Positions 40,798 through 50,017 of a DNA stretch of 62,555 nt are shown one piece after another. The position numbers and the translations under genes were made by a program. This DNA is from Candidatus Melainabacteria bacterium (GTDB lineage: Bacteria > Cyanobacteriota > Vampirovibrionia > 2-02-FULL-35-15): contig JACQBQ010000019.1 of NCBI GenBank assembly GCA_016201905.1, positions 1 through 62,555 of the forward strand, given 5' to 3'. The number at the start of each line of letters is the position of its first letter. Position 1 is the first letter of the stretch. The notes under the pieces are model-generated. The model was not told where the DNA came from and did no database searches. It saw nothing but the letters and a program-made list of their open reading frames with translations.

Positions 40798-41748
40798 ATG
40801 AATTTAATTTTTTTAGGTACACCAGAATTTGCAATTCCTTCACTAGAAGAATTGCTACAAACTCCCTGGGTAAAAGTACTGGCAGTATGCACTCAAACAG
40901 ATAAAGAAGCAGGCCGTGGTAAAGAATTGAAAGAACCACCTATTAAAAAACTTGCACTTAAAAAAAATATAACTCTTCTACAAACAGAAAAAATTTCAAA
41001 AGATCTTAGTGTTATCCAAAAAATAAAAGATTTAAATCCGGACATTTTAATAACCTGTGCATTTGGACAGATACTAAGTGAAGAGCTTTTAAATCTAGCT
41101 CCCCTTGGAGCAATAAACGTTCATGCTTCACTTTTGCCTAAATACCGTGGAGCAGCACCTATAAACTGGGCAATTTTAAATGGTGAAACTGAAACTGGTA
41201 TAACCATTATGCAAACAGAGCTTGGGTTAGATTCTGGTCCCATTATTCTTCAGGAAAAATGTAAAATCGATGAAAATGAGACATCAATTGAATTGTTTCA
41301 AAAGCTGAGTTTGCTTGGTGCAAGAACTTTGATTTGTGCTCTTGAAGAAATAAAAAACAAAAAAGCAAAATTTATTCCACAGGATACCTCGCTAGCCACA
41401 AAAGCACCATCATTAAAAAAAGAGCTTGGTTTAATTAATTGGAATAAAACATCCAAAGAGATTCACAATAAAATCCGTGGACTACAGCCATGGCCATCAG
41501 CGTTTACACACCTTAATAGAAAGATAATAAAGATTTGGGACAGTAGAGACATTGCATGCAATGTCTCTCTAATGCCAAAAGGAAATACCCCACCCGGCAC
41601 AATAGTTGAAATCAGTGACTACGTAAAAGTAAAAACAGGTGACGGATTTCTAAACATATACAAACTACAGCCAGAAAATAAAAAAATTATTAATGTTAAA
41701 GATTGGATTAATGGAACTAGAGTTAAAACTGGAGATAAATTTGAATAA
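40798..41748 (+). CDS. fmt: Methionyl-tRNA formyltransferase
   Basis: A 316-residue Fmt, which formylates initiator Met-tRNA with 10-formyl-THF. The N-terminal domain has FLGTPEFAIPSLEEL, the active-site INVHASLLPKYRGAAPINWAI (Asn and His) and GLDSGPIIL (Asp). The C-terminal OB-like domain has GLQPWPSAFTHL and KTGDGFLNIYKLQPENKK. At codons ~249-257, in the variable stretch linking C-terminal strands, lies a 24-bp perfect palindrome. Start is the ATG after an A-rich leader without Shine-Dalgarno. Confidence 0.95.
   Translation: MNLIFLGTPEFAIPSLEELLQTPWVKVLAVCTQTDKEAGRGKELKEPPIKKLALKKNITLLQTEKISKDLSVIQKIKDLNPDILITCAFGQILSEELLNLAPLGAINVHASLLPKYRGAAPINWAILNGETETGITIMQTELGLDSGPIILQEKCKIDENETSIELFQKLSLLGARTLICALEEIKNKKAKFIPQDTSLATKAPSLKKELGLINWNKTSKEIHNKIRGLQPWPSAFTHLNRKIIKIWDSRDIACNVSLMPKGNTPPGTIVEISDYVKVKTGDGFLNIYKLQPENKKIINVKDWINGTRVKTGDKFE
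41545..41568. repeat. 24-bp perfect palindrome inside fmt
   Basis: AGAGACATTGCA followed directly by its reverse complement TGCAATGTCTCT. It encodes part of WDSRDIACNVSLMPKG, a region where Fmt homologues vary in length. Confidence 0.95.
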
Positions 41749-41794
41749 TAAATTATCGCGTATAATATAACTACTAAGGGGGATAAATAAAAAA

Positions 41795-42484
41795 ATGCTT
41801 ACATTACTTTGGATAACGGGAATTGCTTTAATCTTTCTTCCACAACTTTGGGTAAAAGGAGTATTAAACAAATACACAAATGAACCTGCTTCTATCGGAA
41901 AAACGGGGGGAGCCGTAGCCAGAGAGATTCTAAACAAAAACGGACTAAATCATGTTGCTGTTGAAGTAACAAACCAAGGAGATCATTATGATCCAATTAG
42001 CAAAGCTGTCAGGCTATCTGAAAATTTTTATTCCGGAACATCACTAAGCGCAGTAACCGTAGCAGCACATGAATGTGGACATGCAATTCAAGATGCAGAA
42101 AATTATGGGTTTATGAGATTAAGAACAGCAGTTACTCCTGTCGTACAGATCTGCCAGTTTGGACCAATGTTACTTTTTTTTAGTTTGATGCTGACGGCAT
42201 TTTTAGCAAGTCCGATCTGGAAATTAACAGCAGTTGTTGGACTCTTGATGTACACAGGAATATTTTTCTTTCAGCTAATCACATTACCGGTAGAGCTTGA
42301 TGCCAGTTTTGCACGTGCTGTACCTGTTTTAGAAGGCTCTGGTTATATTTCGCCTGATGAAAAAGAAAGTGCAAATAAAATTTTGCAAGCTTGTGCTTTT
42401 ACTTATATAGCAGCAGCATTATTTAGCTTAATTGAAATTTTACGCTGGGCATTGATACTATTTAATAGTAGAAATAGAGATTAA
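41795..42484 (+). CDS. Zinc metallopeptidase, YugP family
   Basis: A 229-residue membrane protein of the YugP-like neutral zinc metallopeptidase family. The zinc motif HECGHAIQ lies near residue 91, following SAVTVAA, with transmembrane segments at the N-terminus (~3-20), centre (~113-150) and C-terminus (~198-220), and LPVELDASFARA as the family's third motif. The biological substrate is unknown. It begins 47 bp after fmt in the same direction. The stop overlaps the convergent small-protein gene by 4 bases. Confidence 0.88.
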   Translation: MLTLLWITGIALIFLPQLWVKGVLNKYTNEPASIGKTGGAVAREILNKNGLNHVAVEVTNQGDHYDPISKAVRLSENFYSGTSLSAVTVAAHECGHAIQDAENYGFMRLRTAVTPVVQICQFGPMLLFFSLMLTAFLASPIWKLTAVVGLLMYTGIFFFQLITLPVELDASFARAVPVLEGSGYISPDEKESANKILQACAFTYIAAALFSLIEILRWALILFNSRNRD

Positions 42485-42780
42485 TCCTCAGTCTTGTCTA
42501 AGTACATAATAATATTTTCGTCATCTTCCTTGCTGGGTTGAACCTTAACATTTCTCTCGCCTTTTTTCTTTTTACCTTTTTTTTGTTCTTTAAGGAACGC
42601 CCTTTTATCTTCAGTATTACCAGCTACTGATTCATCTACATCAGTTTCATTATCTATATTAATTTCTTTAGTAGTTGATTCTCTCTTTAAACCATCTGTT
42701 TTATCATTATCACTTGCTATTGCAGAACTAAATGCAACACAAAACATAATTGGCAAAATAAGAGAAAATAATTTTTTCAT
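42481..42780 (-). CDS. Small exported charged protein (99 aa)
   Basis: A 99-residue protein with a Sec signal peptide (MKKLFSLILPIMFCVAFSSAIA) followed by a highly charged, low-complexity mature part containing a KKGKKKKGE-type Lys cluster. No family recognised. It follows the Cys-rich exported protein gene by 30 bp on the same strand, so the two are probably expressed together. Confidence 0.6.
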   Translation of the reverse strand: MKKLFSLILPIMFCVAFSSAIASDNDKTDGLKRESTTKEINIDNETDVDESVAGNTEDKRAFLKEQKKGKKKKGERNVKVQPSKEDDENIIMYLDKTED

Positions 42781-42810
42781 TTGCTTTGCTTGGAATTTAT
42801 AAGTCCTTAT

Positions 42811-43080
42811 TTATTCAATACACTTAGGATATTCCGGGCATTTTGAGCACTCAGTCATTTCACACTGAGTTTCTGTAATTGTACAATCCTTGCAAATAGT
42901 TGTTAAACCTACAAGAACTGCACATTGCTCTCCACATGGTTTACACGTATCATTTGCACCGCTTTCAGTATGGATTTTACAAAACTCTTCTGGTGTCATT
43001 GCTTGAGCAGAATAAGCAAGAAAACTAAATACAAAAAGCAAGGCAAATGACAGAACCAGCTTAAACTTCTTTAAATACAT
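42811..43080 (-). CDS. Small exported Cys-rich protein (89 aa)
   Basis: An 89-residue protein with a clear signal peptide cleaved after AQA (~residue 27) and a mature part of about 60 residues containing ten Cys (spacings such as CKPCGEQC, CKDC, CEMTECSKC). Such density implies disulfide bonds or metal binding outside the cytoplasm. GAGGAG precedes the ATG. The thioredoxin-fold protein at 4100 is an example of an envelope enzyme that could act on it, but no link is shown. Confidence 0.65.
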   Translation of the reverse strand: MYLKKFKLVLSFALLFVFSFLAYSAQAMTPEEFCKIHTESGANDTCKPCGEQCAVLVGLTTICKDCTITETQCEMTECSKCPEYPKCIE

Positions 43081-43230
43081 GGGTTTCTCCTCATAAATGA
43101 ATCAATCACTATATAGACAAAAAGAGTGAAAACTAATCCGTATAGGGTTAGACTTAGATTAATTTTTTCTAAGGTTTCTAATTAAATTATGGTTAAACCA
43201 GAAATTTATAGATTTTTCTTAATTTTCAAA

Positions 43231-43246
43231 TCCACCAAATGGTGGA
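43231..43246. repeat. Short intergenic hairpin
   Basis: TCCACCA (43231-43237) and TGGTGGA (43240-43246) with a two-base centre, between the Cys-rich protein gene and the end of the radical SAM gene. No T-run. Confidence 0.4.
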
Positions 43247-43309
43247 GGACTAGTATCCAATGTTTCCCATTTTATGAACTCTCATTTTCTAGTAAAAGCT
43301 GCTTGAAAT

Positions 43310-44480
43310 TTATATCTCAACACCACTTATATAAGCTAATGATTGATTTATTGGTGTATCTTTTTTATCAGCAATGATTTGGCGCATTACTTCTCCATAT
43401 CGAGGATGAATTGTACTATATTGTTTCCTGTCATATTGAATAATAGGAGTACCTCTTTTCTCAAAAACCCTTTTTAATGTTTGTTCAAATATTGATGGTT
43501 TGCAATCTACAAATCCTGCTTCTCTCATTTGTCTCAGTTGATGTTTTGGAGCACTTACTCTACCATAAGTTAGTTTATTGTAATGCAGTAACCTTGGATA
43601 ATCAGGATGGATAGTTGAAAGTTGATCGTGTAACCACTCGGCAGTTTTCTCAGCAAGGTATTCTCTATAGCTCATAGTAAACTTACTGTCTTTTACAAAT
43701 TTAGGATCAATTTTTGCTACTGTTTCTAAAGTCCTAGGATTAGGATGTGCAAAAGTATTTAATGTTATTCCAGCTGGTATAGTCCAAAATCCTTTACGTA
43801 AAAGTAAGTCTTGAGAATTAATTCCTGCACGCCAAGAATCAGCACTTGAAGTAGTTGCTCTAATATGTTCAGTTGGGTTTCTTCCTTTAAATGTAGCTAT
43901 TACAAAATGAATCACTTCTTCTAGACCATTAAGCTCCTCAATTAATTCAGGATTTTGATTAAACTGGAACCCAGTTGAATCTATTCCAACTATAAAAGGA
44001 ATACCATTCCTTTTTACTAATTCAGAAAATCTTTTAATTGCAGGTAAGAATGTTAATGGTTCACTACTACCTATACAGACTGCATCTAAAGGCTTTTTAG
44101 TGTGCATTTGCAAATAATGCTTAAAAGTATTTTCTGGACTTATTCTTGGATCTTCAACTAGTTCCTTCGGTAGGTCTCTACTTTTAGCTTTTCCCCTGCG
44201 ATACTCACGTGCCCAATCAGTGTAAACATGACCGCCAAGATTTCCAGGAGCTACATAGCACCAAACACACCTATGCATACAGTTTGGAACTTCTAAATAT
44301 GCAGTGTTACCAAAGTTTTTTACTTTGGTATGCCCTGTTCATTGAATACGGAGTAAAATATATTTCATCTGGATCAAGGCTTACATCTAGCTTTGATGAT
44401 ATAACCCCTCTTTCAGAATCACCTCTTATTCTAGAAAGACCAACTTGTATTCGTTGTACAGGATCAATTCCAACTGGCAT
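43310..44480 (-). CDS. Radical SAM protein with apparent frameshift
   Basis: A radical SAM enzyme assembled from two frames. The downstream frame carries the [4Fe-4S]/SAM motif CMHRCVWC (C-x3-C-x2-C) just before WCYVAPGNLGG, plus GSSEPLTFLP and HPNPRTLETV; its only in-frame Met near the motif lies within it, so it cannot be the true start. Upstream, an ATG at 44480 opens a frame with protein-like sequence (GIDPVQRIQVGLSRIRGD...SLDPDEIYFTPYSMNRAYQ) that runs into a stop just past a run of six A (T at 44316-44321). Removing one A joins the frames. The substrate is unknown. A sequencing error, a real inactivating mutation and programmed slippage are all possible. Confidence 0.7.
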
Positions 44481-44634
44481 AATTTGGTTATAATAACATT
44501 TTGCTTGAAAAGAATTCTTAAAGAGTGGGAAACCTGAATTGGTAGTAAATTTAAAGTTGAAAAAAGCCTTGTAATAAGCTAATTTGACGAATGTATTAAC
44601 TGGTGGAGGCCTAGTGAATAATTATCTATTAACT

Positions 44635-45678
44635 TTATTCATTGTCTGGCAAATAACCTTTTAATTTACCACTTCTAGTAGGATGTCGTAATTTCCTCAA
44701 TGCCTTAAACTCGATTTGTCTAACTCTTTCACGTGGCATCTGAAAAAGTTTACTTACCTCGTCAAGTGATCTTTGCTGTCCATCTTCCAGTCCAAAACGC
44801 AAATTTATTAAGTCTCTTTCTCTTTCGTTAAGTTCTTCCATGGCTTTATTTAGATCTTTTCTTAAAAACTCATTTGATACAAGGCTTTCCGGCTGTAAAA
44901 TTGTACTGTCTTCTATAAAATCTGACAGCTTTGCATCCTCTTCTCTCCCAAGCGGGGTTTCAAGAGAGATTGGTTCTTTAATAGCTTTTAGGATTTCATC
45001 TAATCTTTCTTTTGAAACTTTCATTGCACTTGCCAGTTCATCGTCTGTAGGTTTTCTGTTTAACTGACTTGTAAGATAGCTTGTTATCCTGCGTAACCTG
45101 TACAGATTTTCAACCATATGTACAGGAACCCTTATTGTGTGAGCTTTATCAGCAATCGCTCTTGTAATGGATTGCTTTATCCACCAGGTTGCATATGTGG
45201 AAAATTTAAAACCTCTATTGCTGTCAAACTTTTCAGCAGCTTTCATTAGTCCGATATTTCCTTCTTGGATTAAATCAAGCAAATTCAGCCCTCTTCCTAG
45301 GTATCTTTTTGCAATGGAAACCACAAGTCTTAAGTTTGCACTTATTAATTTTCTCTTAGCAGTTTCAGCACCTTTTCCATTGCCTGCAATTTCTTGTGCT
45401 AGCTGTAATTCTTCAAGAGGTTTTAAGAGAGAAACCCTGCCAATTTCTTTTAGATAAAGTTTTATCGAATCGTCGATAGGAACGCTAACATCTGACAATA
45501 TATCATCATCGTAAATTAACTTACTGTCATTGGCCTGTATTTTGTTTTCTTGCTCGTTATTTATGTTATTCTCTTCTAAATTTTTAAATAAAGAATTTAG
45601 CCCCCTGTTGTCCTCGCTGCCATTAGAAAAAAAAGAATTCTTGTAGTCATTTACAACTACAGTCTTTGGCTTATTCAT
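44635..45678 (-). CDS. RpoD/SigA-family RNA polymerase sigma factor
   Basis: A 347-residue sigma-70 family protein. After an Asn-rich ~60-residue N-terminus come region 1.2 ([19 protein letters not shown]), region 2 ([30 protein letters not shown]...[14 protein letters not shown]), region 3 ([13 protein letters not shown]) and region 4 ([29 protein letters not shown]). The [18 protein letters not shown] and [16 protein letters not shown] segments resemble cyanobacterial primary/group 2 sigma factors. GGGGGTAAG precedes the ATG. Whether this is the sole primary sigma factor cannot be said. Confidence 0.93.
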   Translation of the reverse strand: MNKPKTVVVNDYKNSFFSNGSEDNRGLNSLFKNLEENNINNEQENKIQANDSKLIYDDDILSDVSVPIDDSIKLYLKEIGRVSLLKPLEELQLAQEIAGNGKGAETAKRKLISANLRLVVSIAKRYLGRGLNLLDLIQEGNIGLMKAAEKFDSNRGFKFSTYATWWIKQSITRAIADKAHTIRVPVHMVENLYRLRRITSYLTSQLNRKPTDDELASAMKVSKERLDEILKAIKEPISLETPLGREEDAKLSDFIEDSTILQPESLVSNEFLRKDLNKAMEELNERERDLINLRFGLEDGQQRSLDEVSKLFQMPRERVRQIEFKALRKLRHPTRSGKLKGYLPDNE

Positions 45679-45961
45679 TTCTTACCCCCTGTTTCGGAAA
45701 AACACACGCTCGAAACCAATCCCCATGTCAATAAATGAAAACCCATAATGTTTAGGCTTATGTTAAGGCTTTTAATAAAAAATCCCAAATTAAAAATCAT
45801 TTAACTAGATGAGTTATATTTTTTGTTCCGGAGATCAAAGAATTCTGCTACTTTAATCAAAAATTAGATCTTTTTAAGGATAAAAATCAGAAAGATAAAT
45901 TTTCTTTCATCTTGATTTATTTTTTGTTATTAACTGATCTTTAATGATTTAAAATTAAGAG

Positions 45962-46771
45962 ATGTTTAATAAACCACAACCTTTTGTGAAATGGGCTGGA
46001 GGAAAAAGAAGTCTTCTTTCTGAAATCAAGTTGCTCTTTCCTGAGCAGTTTAACTGTTACTATGAATCTTTTGTTGGTGGCGGTGCTGTTTACTTTGCTT
46101 TTGAAGACAAAATTAAGCGTGCCATACTTTCTGACAATAACTTTGATCTAACTGTTACTTATAAAATAATCAAAGAGGAACCTCTAAGTCTGGTTAGAAA
46201 GCTAAAAGAATATGCATCCAAGCATTCAGAAAAGCATTATTATTCAATCCGTGAGAAGAAGCCTACCGTTGACATAGATATTGCAGCACGGTTTTTATAT
46301 CTTAATAAAACCTGCTATAACGGACTGTATAGGGTGAACAAATCTGGAAAATTTAATGTACCAATTGGAAAGTATAAGAATCCAAATATTGTACAGAAAG
46401 AAAATATTCTTGCATGTCATGAAGCGCTAAAAAAAGCAAAGATACTGCACAAGGACTTTAAAAAAATTAAACCCAAAAAAAGAGATTTTATTTATTTGGA
46501 CCCACCATATAATCCTGTAGATGAAACATCGTTTGTTAGCTATACAAAGGAAAAGTTTACAGAAAAAGATCAAATACAGCTTGCGGAATTAATAAAAAAG
46601 TTAGACAGTCAAGGCGTTTATGTAATGCTTTCAAATTCAAAAACAAAATTAATTGAGCGGCTATATCCAAAAAAGCACTTCAAGCACCATATAGTCAGAG
46701 CACCGAGATTTGTAAATAGTAAAGGAGATAAGCGTGGTGCAGTAGAAGAACTATTAATAACTAACTATTGA
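45962..46771 (+). CDS. dam: D12-class DNA adenine methyltransferase (Dam type)
   Basis: A 269-residue N6-adenine methyltransferase. Motif I is FVKWAGGKRSLL at residues 6-17; the FVGGGAVYF segment follows; the catalytic motif IV is FIYLDPPYNP near 180. This is the gamma/D12 layout of Dam-like enzymes, which often methylate GATC, but the target is not established. There is no restriction endonuclease gene next to it, so it may be an orphan regulatory or mismatch-repair methylase. No Shine-Dalgarno; TAAAAT (45950-45955) lies 6 bases before the ATG. Confidence 0.9.
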   Translation: MFNKPQPFVKWAGGKRSLLSEIKLLFPEQFNCYYESFVGGGAVYFAFEDKIKRAILSDNNFDLTVTYKIIKEEPLSLVRKLKEYASKHSEKHYYSIREKKPTVDIDIAARFLYLNKTCYNGLYRVNKSGKFNVPIGKYKNPNIVQKENILACHEALKKAKILHKDFKKIKPKKRDFIYLDPPYNPVDETSFVSYTKEKFTEKDQIQLAELIKKLDSQGVYVMLSNSKTKLIERLYPKKHFKHHIVRAPRFVNSKGDKRGAVEELLITNY

Positions 46772-46816
46772 GACTAATATGCTCATAAATAAGTTTTATA
46801 GTAAAATATCCATATT

Positions 46817-47173
46817 ATGCGCAAGGCAATCTTTTCAAATAAAAAATATATTTTGAGTTCAGGGCGTGAAATTGATTTAAGTGCTGAACACATTGGAAAT
46901 AGAATTGTAGTTTCATCAATGTTTAATTTTCTTGATCCTGTTCAAGAAATCGGACACTCTGCCTTAATAAGAATAGAAAATAATCAAACTGTTTCATTTG
47001 AGTCACTTGGAGCAAAGAACACACAGGATGAAAATTTAAAAGAGCTTTTAAAGCCTATTGATGGATTAAATGGCTCTGAAAGTCACCTAAAAATATTTGA
47101 ACTGAATGAACTTATAAGTGTAATGCAGCAGTTTTTACAGAAAATTGATAAAGAGCTTGCCACAAAAAAATAA
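46817..47173 (+). CDS. Hypothetical protein (118 aa)
   Basis: A 118-residue protein, beta-rich at the N-terminus and helical at the C-terminus (LNELISVMQQFLQKIDKELATKK). No family recognised. It follows the methylase gene by 45 bp; a TAAAAT 9 bases before its ATG may supply its own start of transcription. Confidence 0.55.
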   Translation: MRKAIFSNKKYILSSGREIDLSAEHIGNRIVVSSMFNFLDPVQEIGHSALIRIENNQTVSFESLGAKNTQDENLKELLKPIDGLNGSESHLKIFELNELISVMQQFLQKIDKELATKK

Positions 47174-47253
47174 CGTAATTCTATTTTCTTCTTTTATATA
47201 GCTTTTTATCTTTTTAAAGTGCAATATTTAGTCTCTCCTTCACTACAAATTAG

Positions 47254-47389
47254 ATAACTCTTTTTATAGAGTTATTTCTGAATAACTTTCAAGAAATTTT
47301 GAGCTTTTTTGCGCAAAATACAGTCAAAAACTTAACCTTAAATAAAATTAATCTAATCTACTTGTAGTCTTAACCTTTACTGGTTAAGA
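47254..47389. promoter_or_regulatory. Two intergenic hairpins upstream of the 379-aa gene
   Basis: ATAACTC/GAGTTAT (47254-47260 and 47269-47275) and TCTTAACC/GGTTAAGA (47368-47375 and 47382-47389) are perfect inverted repeats. The second lies ~50 bases before the ATG at 47440 and could be an operator or leader hairpin. Confidence 0.4.
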
Positions 47390-47439
47390 TTGGGTTAAAA
47401 GTGAAAATATTTCAGTTTTTTATTTTAAGGATTTTATAA

Positions 47440-48579
47440 ATGTCAAATACAATTTCTTCATGGTTTATACCATTTTTTTATACAGCTGCTAGTGGTGAAA
47501 CAACCACGCCTGAACTAATAGAGAAACAGTGTAAAGAGTTAAAAGCTAACAATGAAGAACCATCTTTTCCAAAAATATTAACTCCTGCTCAAGCTGCTGG
47601 TGGTGGTATTGGTGTGTTAGGAATTTTAGTTGCTGCATATGGATTTTTAAAAGAAAATTCGCTAGGGAAAATATTTGGAATAGGGGCTACTATTCTTGGA
47701 ATAGTAGGATATTTCGCTGATAAGTTTTTTGTAAAGGGTTCTAGTAATAATAATGGAGGTGTACTTCTTGATGAAGCTGTGCTGACTAAAAAATTAGAAT
47801 CTTTTCGTACTCATAGAAAACAAGCTATTGATTATGTTGGAAGAGATCGATTGGCTAATTTTGCCAAAAAGTATTCTATTATTTCGTTAGATAAAAAAGT
47901 TTTTGTAATTCCAGATGAATTTTTTTCTAACTTATTTGAAGGACGTGTGGATGCCTTAGTGGTTGCCGATAAACACCAGTTCATAAAATTTCCAGACGAA
48001 CAAATTCAGCGTTTCAAATCTAATGGATATACAGATGAAGATATAAATGATTGTACTGCCTTTCTTAATTTTTTAATGGTTCCAGGACATGCTGTTTATC
48101 CACAAAAATTGTTTGATAAATCTGCACCTTGGGGAGAAGAAATCTCGTTGAGTATAGTAACTCACGAAATGTACGAGCAAATATGGTACCAAAAAACCTA
48201 TAATGAAAGTGGCATAGATGGAAGAAAACAAGTTGCTCAATTGACTAGAACATTTAACAGTATAGTCTCAAATTCACTGATCTCAGACTTTGTTGAAAAC
48301 CTCACAGAAGGAGCTGGACAATATGAAAAAGATTCTAAAGAGAATAATTTTGCTCATGAATTCTGGGCTCAATTAGATTGTCCTTCTTGTGCTCCAGAAA
48401 TACGGGATAAAGTTAAACTCTATCTTCAAGAAGTAAGAGAGCTTATTGAAAGAGAACATCCTGAGGCTATGAAAATCCACAGAGAAATCTTAGCAGAGGC
48501 TAAAAAAAGAGCAAGAAAATTATATGACGATTTTCAAAATGGTCGACACATGAATTGGGATGAGGTTTTGAAAGATTAA
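47440..48579 (+). CDS. Hypothetical membrane-associated protein (379 aa)
   Basis: A 379-residue protein with a hydrophobic Gly-rich hairpin at ~48-90 (GGGIGVLGILVAAYGF...GATILGIVGYFAD) that looks like two membrane-spanning segments, then a soluble part of ~280 residues. It contains IVTHEMYEQIWYQK near 245, which has H-E-x2-E but not the classic HExxH zinc motif, and a CPSCAP pair near 315. No family recognised. AAGGA precedes the ATG. A peptidase or structural role would be guesswork. Confidence 0.55.
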   Translation: MSNTISSWFIPFFYTAASGETTTPELIEKQCKELKANNEEPSFPKILTPAQAAGGGIGVLGILVAAYGFLKENSLGKIFGIGATILGIVGYFADKFFVKGSSNNNGGVLLDEAVLTKKLESFRTHRKQAIDYVGRDRLANFAKKYSIISLDKKVFVIPDEFFSNLFEGRVDALVVADKHQFIKFPDEQIQRFKSNGYTDEDINDCTAFLNFLMVPGHAVYPQKLFDKSAPWGEEISLSIVTHEMYEQIWYQKTYNESGIDGRKQVAQLTRTFNSIVSNSLISDFVENLTEGAGQYEKDSKENNFAHEFWAQLDCPSCAPEIRDKVKLYLQEVRELIEREHPEAMKIHREILAEAKKRARKLYDDFQNGRHMNWDEVLKD

Positions 48580-48876
48580 AAGATATGATTACTAACTTAC
48601 CTATAATATAGCCACAAAGCTATGTACCTCAAAGAACATCGAGAACTGCTGTAATACAATGTAGTTAACTAACAGAAATTAATTTAAAATGAAAAACAAA
48701 TAAGCCAGTATATTTATTTCATAGTATATGAGAACAAGGATTAATTCTTGAATCAATATATTAGCTTGGTAATATATAGTGAAGAGCACTAGAGTATAGA
48801 AATTATGCAGTCAGAGCTAGTTTAGGTATATAAACCTGTCCTTGAAACTCTTCAATTTTAGTTCTGACATCTTGTG

Positions 48877-49641
48877 CTAGACAGCTACAACATCAGATTT
48901 CATAACAGGCCCTTCTTTACAAGTCCTTACATACTTACCATTTGCCATTATTACGCATGACATGCAAACTCCATAACCACAAGCCATAAACTCTTCAAAT
49001 GAAACCTGTGCAATAACTCCAAATTCATTGCAAACCTTTATGACACTTTTTAACATTGGTGTTGGACCGCAGACAAATATTTCCTGGTCTTTGTTTTTCT
49101 TTAATTCATTTGTTAAAAGCTCAGTTACAAATCCTTTTTTGCCTGAACTTCCATCGTCAGTTATAGACTCAAGCTCGCCATATTTTTTTAATTCTTCTGC
49201 ACAGACCAGGTCATTTACTGACCTGGCTCCAAAAAGTGTTTTTACCTTATAACCCTTTTCATGAGCAATTCTTGCTACAAGAGGGAAAGTGGCAATTCCT
49301 ATACCGCCAGCAATTATTAAAATAGGCTTTTGTTTATTTTCAGGAAGACTAAATCCTTTTCCAAGTGGCCCGTGTATTGAAACTTTATCTCCTATTTTTA
49401 ATTTGCTTAAAAAGCTTGTCCCGCCTCCTATTACCCTGTATAAAAATCCAATGTTATTGTTTTTTATTTCATAAACACTAAATGGTCTTAAAAGATACTG
49501 ACCTGACTCCATCATTACAAACTGTCCTGGAGAAATAGTTTTTATAATTTCAGGAGCATTAAACCAGCTGACATAATAGTCTTTTCCTAGCTCTATATTT
49601 TGTGTTAACTCTGCTTTAATGAAAACTGATTTAAAAGACAT
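48877..49641 (-). CDS. pyrK: Dihydroorotate dehydrogenase electron-transfer subunit
   Basis: A 254-residue PyrK-type flavoprotein: an FAD domain (PGQFVMMESGQYLLRPFSVY), an NAD domain (PILIIAGGIGIATFPLVARI and IFVCGPTPMLKS), and a C-terminal 2Fe-2S cluster segment with FMACGYGVCMSCVI and a further Cys in VRTCKEGPV. In type 1B dihydroorotate dehydrogenases it passes electrons from PyrD to NAD+. No pyrD is adjacent. It has no Shine-Dalgarno, and a TATAAT is 6 bases before the ATG. Confidence 0.9.
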   Translation of the reverse strand: MSFKSVFIKAELTQNIELGKDYYVSWFNAPEIIKTISPGQFVMMESGQYLLRPFSVYEIKNNNIGFLYRVIGGGTSFLSKLKIGDKVSIHGPLGKGFSLPENKQKPILIIAGGIGIATFPLVARIAHEKGYKVKTLFGARSVNDLVCAEELKKYGELESITDDGSSGKKGFVTELLTNELKKNKDQEIFVCGPTPMLKSVIKVCNEFGVIAQVSFEEFMACGYGVCMSCVIMANGKYVRTCKEGPVMKSDVVAV

Positions 49642-49653
49642 AAAAATATTATA
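49642..49653 (-). promoter_or_regulatory. Leaderless-type -10 box at pyrK
   Basis: TATAAT on the minus strand (complement of 49648-49653) lies 6 bases before the pyrK ATG (49639-49641). No Shine-Dalgarno and no clear -35. One of the cleanest examples of the start-abutting -10 layout. Confidence 0.5.
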
Positions 49654-49741
49654 ACCCTGTCAGATGAAATTGCCTGAAAACAAACAAATGTAACTTTGTA
49701 CTATATGAAAAATTGTATTCTTGAAATAAGGTAGTTCTAAT

Positions 49742-49969
49742 CTAAAACTGAATAATTTTCCAGCCAATAAGTGCAGATGTAAAAATGAATATGCCAGCTA
49801 TTAACCAAGTAATTTTATCTAAACCAGCTTCAGCCTGAGTAGGGCCTGTAAATAAACTTGCAGAACTGCCTATACCGCCAAGGCCTTCTCCTTTTGCACT
49901 ATGTAAAAGAATTAAAGTAGTCAAAGCAACCCCGCTAATTACTTGTATTGCAACTATAAAATAAGCCAT
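49742..49969 (-). CDS. secG: Preprotein translocase subunit SecG
   Basis: A 75-residue SecG with two transmembrane helices (~3-22 and ~52-72) and the family loop LLHSAKGEGLGGIGSSASLF between them. It is an accessory part of the SecYEG channel. The start ATG is preceded by TAAAAT 9 bases upstream and no Shine-Dalgarno. Confidence 0.92.
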   Translation of the reverse strand: MAYFIVAIQVISGVALTTLILLHSAKGEGLGGIGSSASLFTGPTQAEAGLDKITWLIAGIFIFTSALIGWKIIQF

Positions 49970-50017
49970 AACAGAAGTATTTTAACATGAAAGCAGTTAA
50001 ACACTTGTAACCGGCTA

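Noticed and set aside
47440-48579. Zinc protease call from the HEMYE segment
   Set aside because: The classic HExxH motif is absent and no third ligand is evident, so no catalytic claim is made.
48790-48880. Short peptide-like frame downstream of pyrK (TKIEEFQGQVYIPKLALTA then stop, minus strand)
   Set aside because: It looks protein-like, but it is only ~25 codons, has no start codon and begins after a stop inside the end of pyrK. It might be a gene remnant; not supportable.
49206-49226. CCAGGTCA/TGACCTGG hairpin inside pyrK
   Set aside because: 8-bp arms in conserved coding sequence (GARSVNDL); within reach of chance and not at a variable position, unlike the two longer palindromes.
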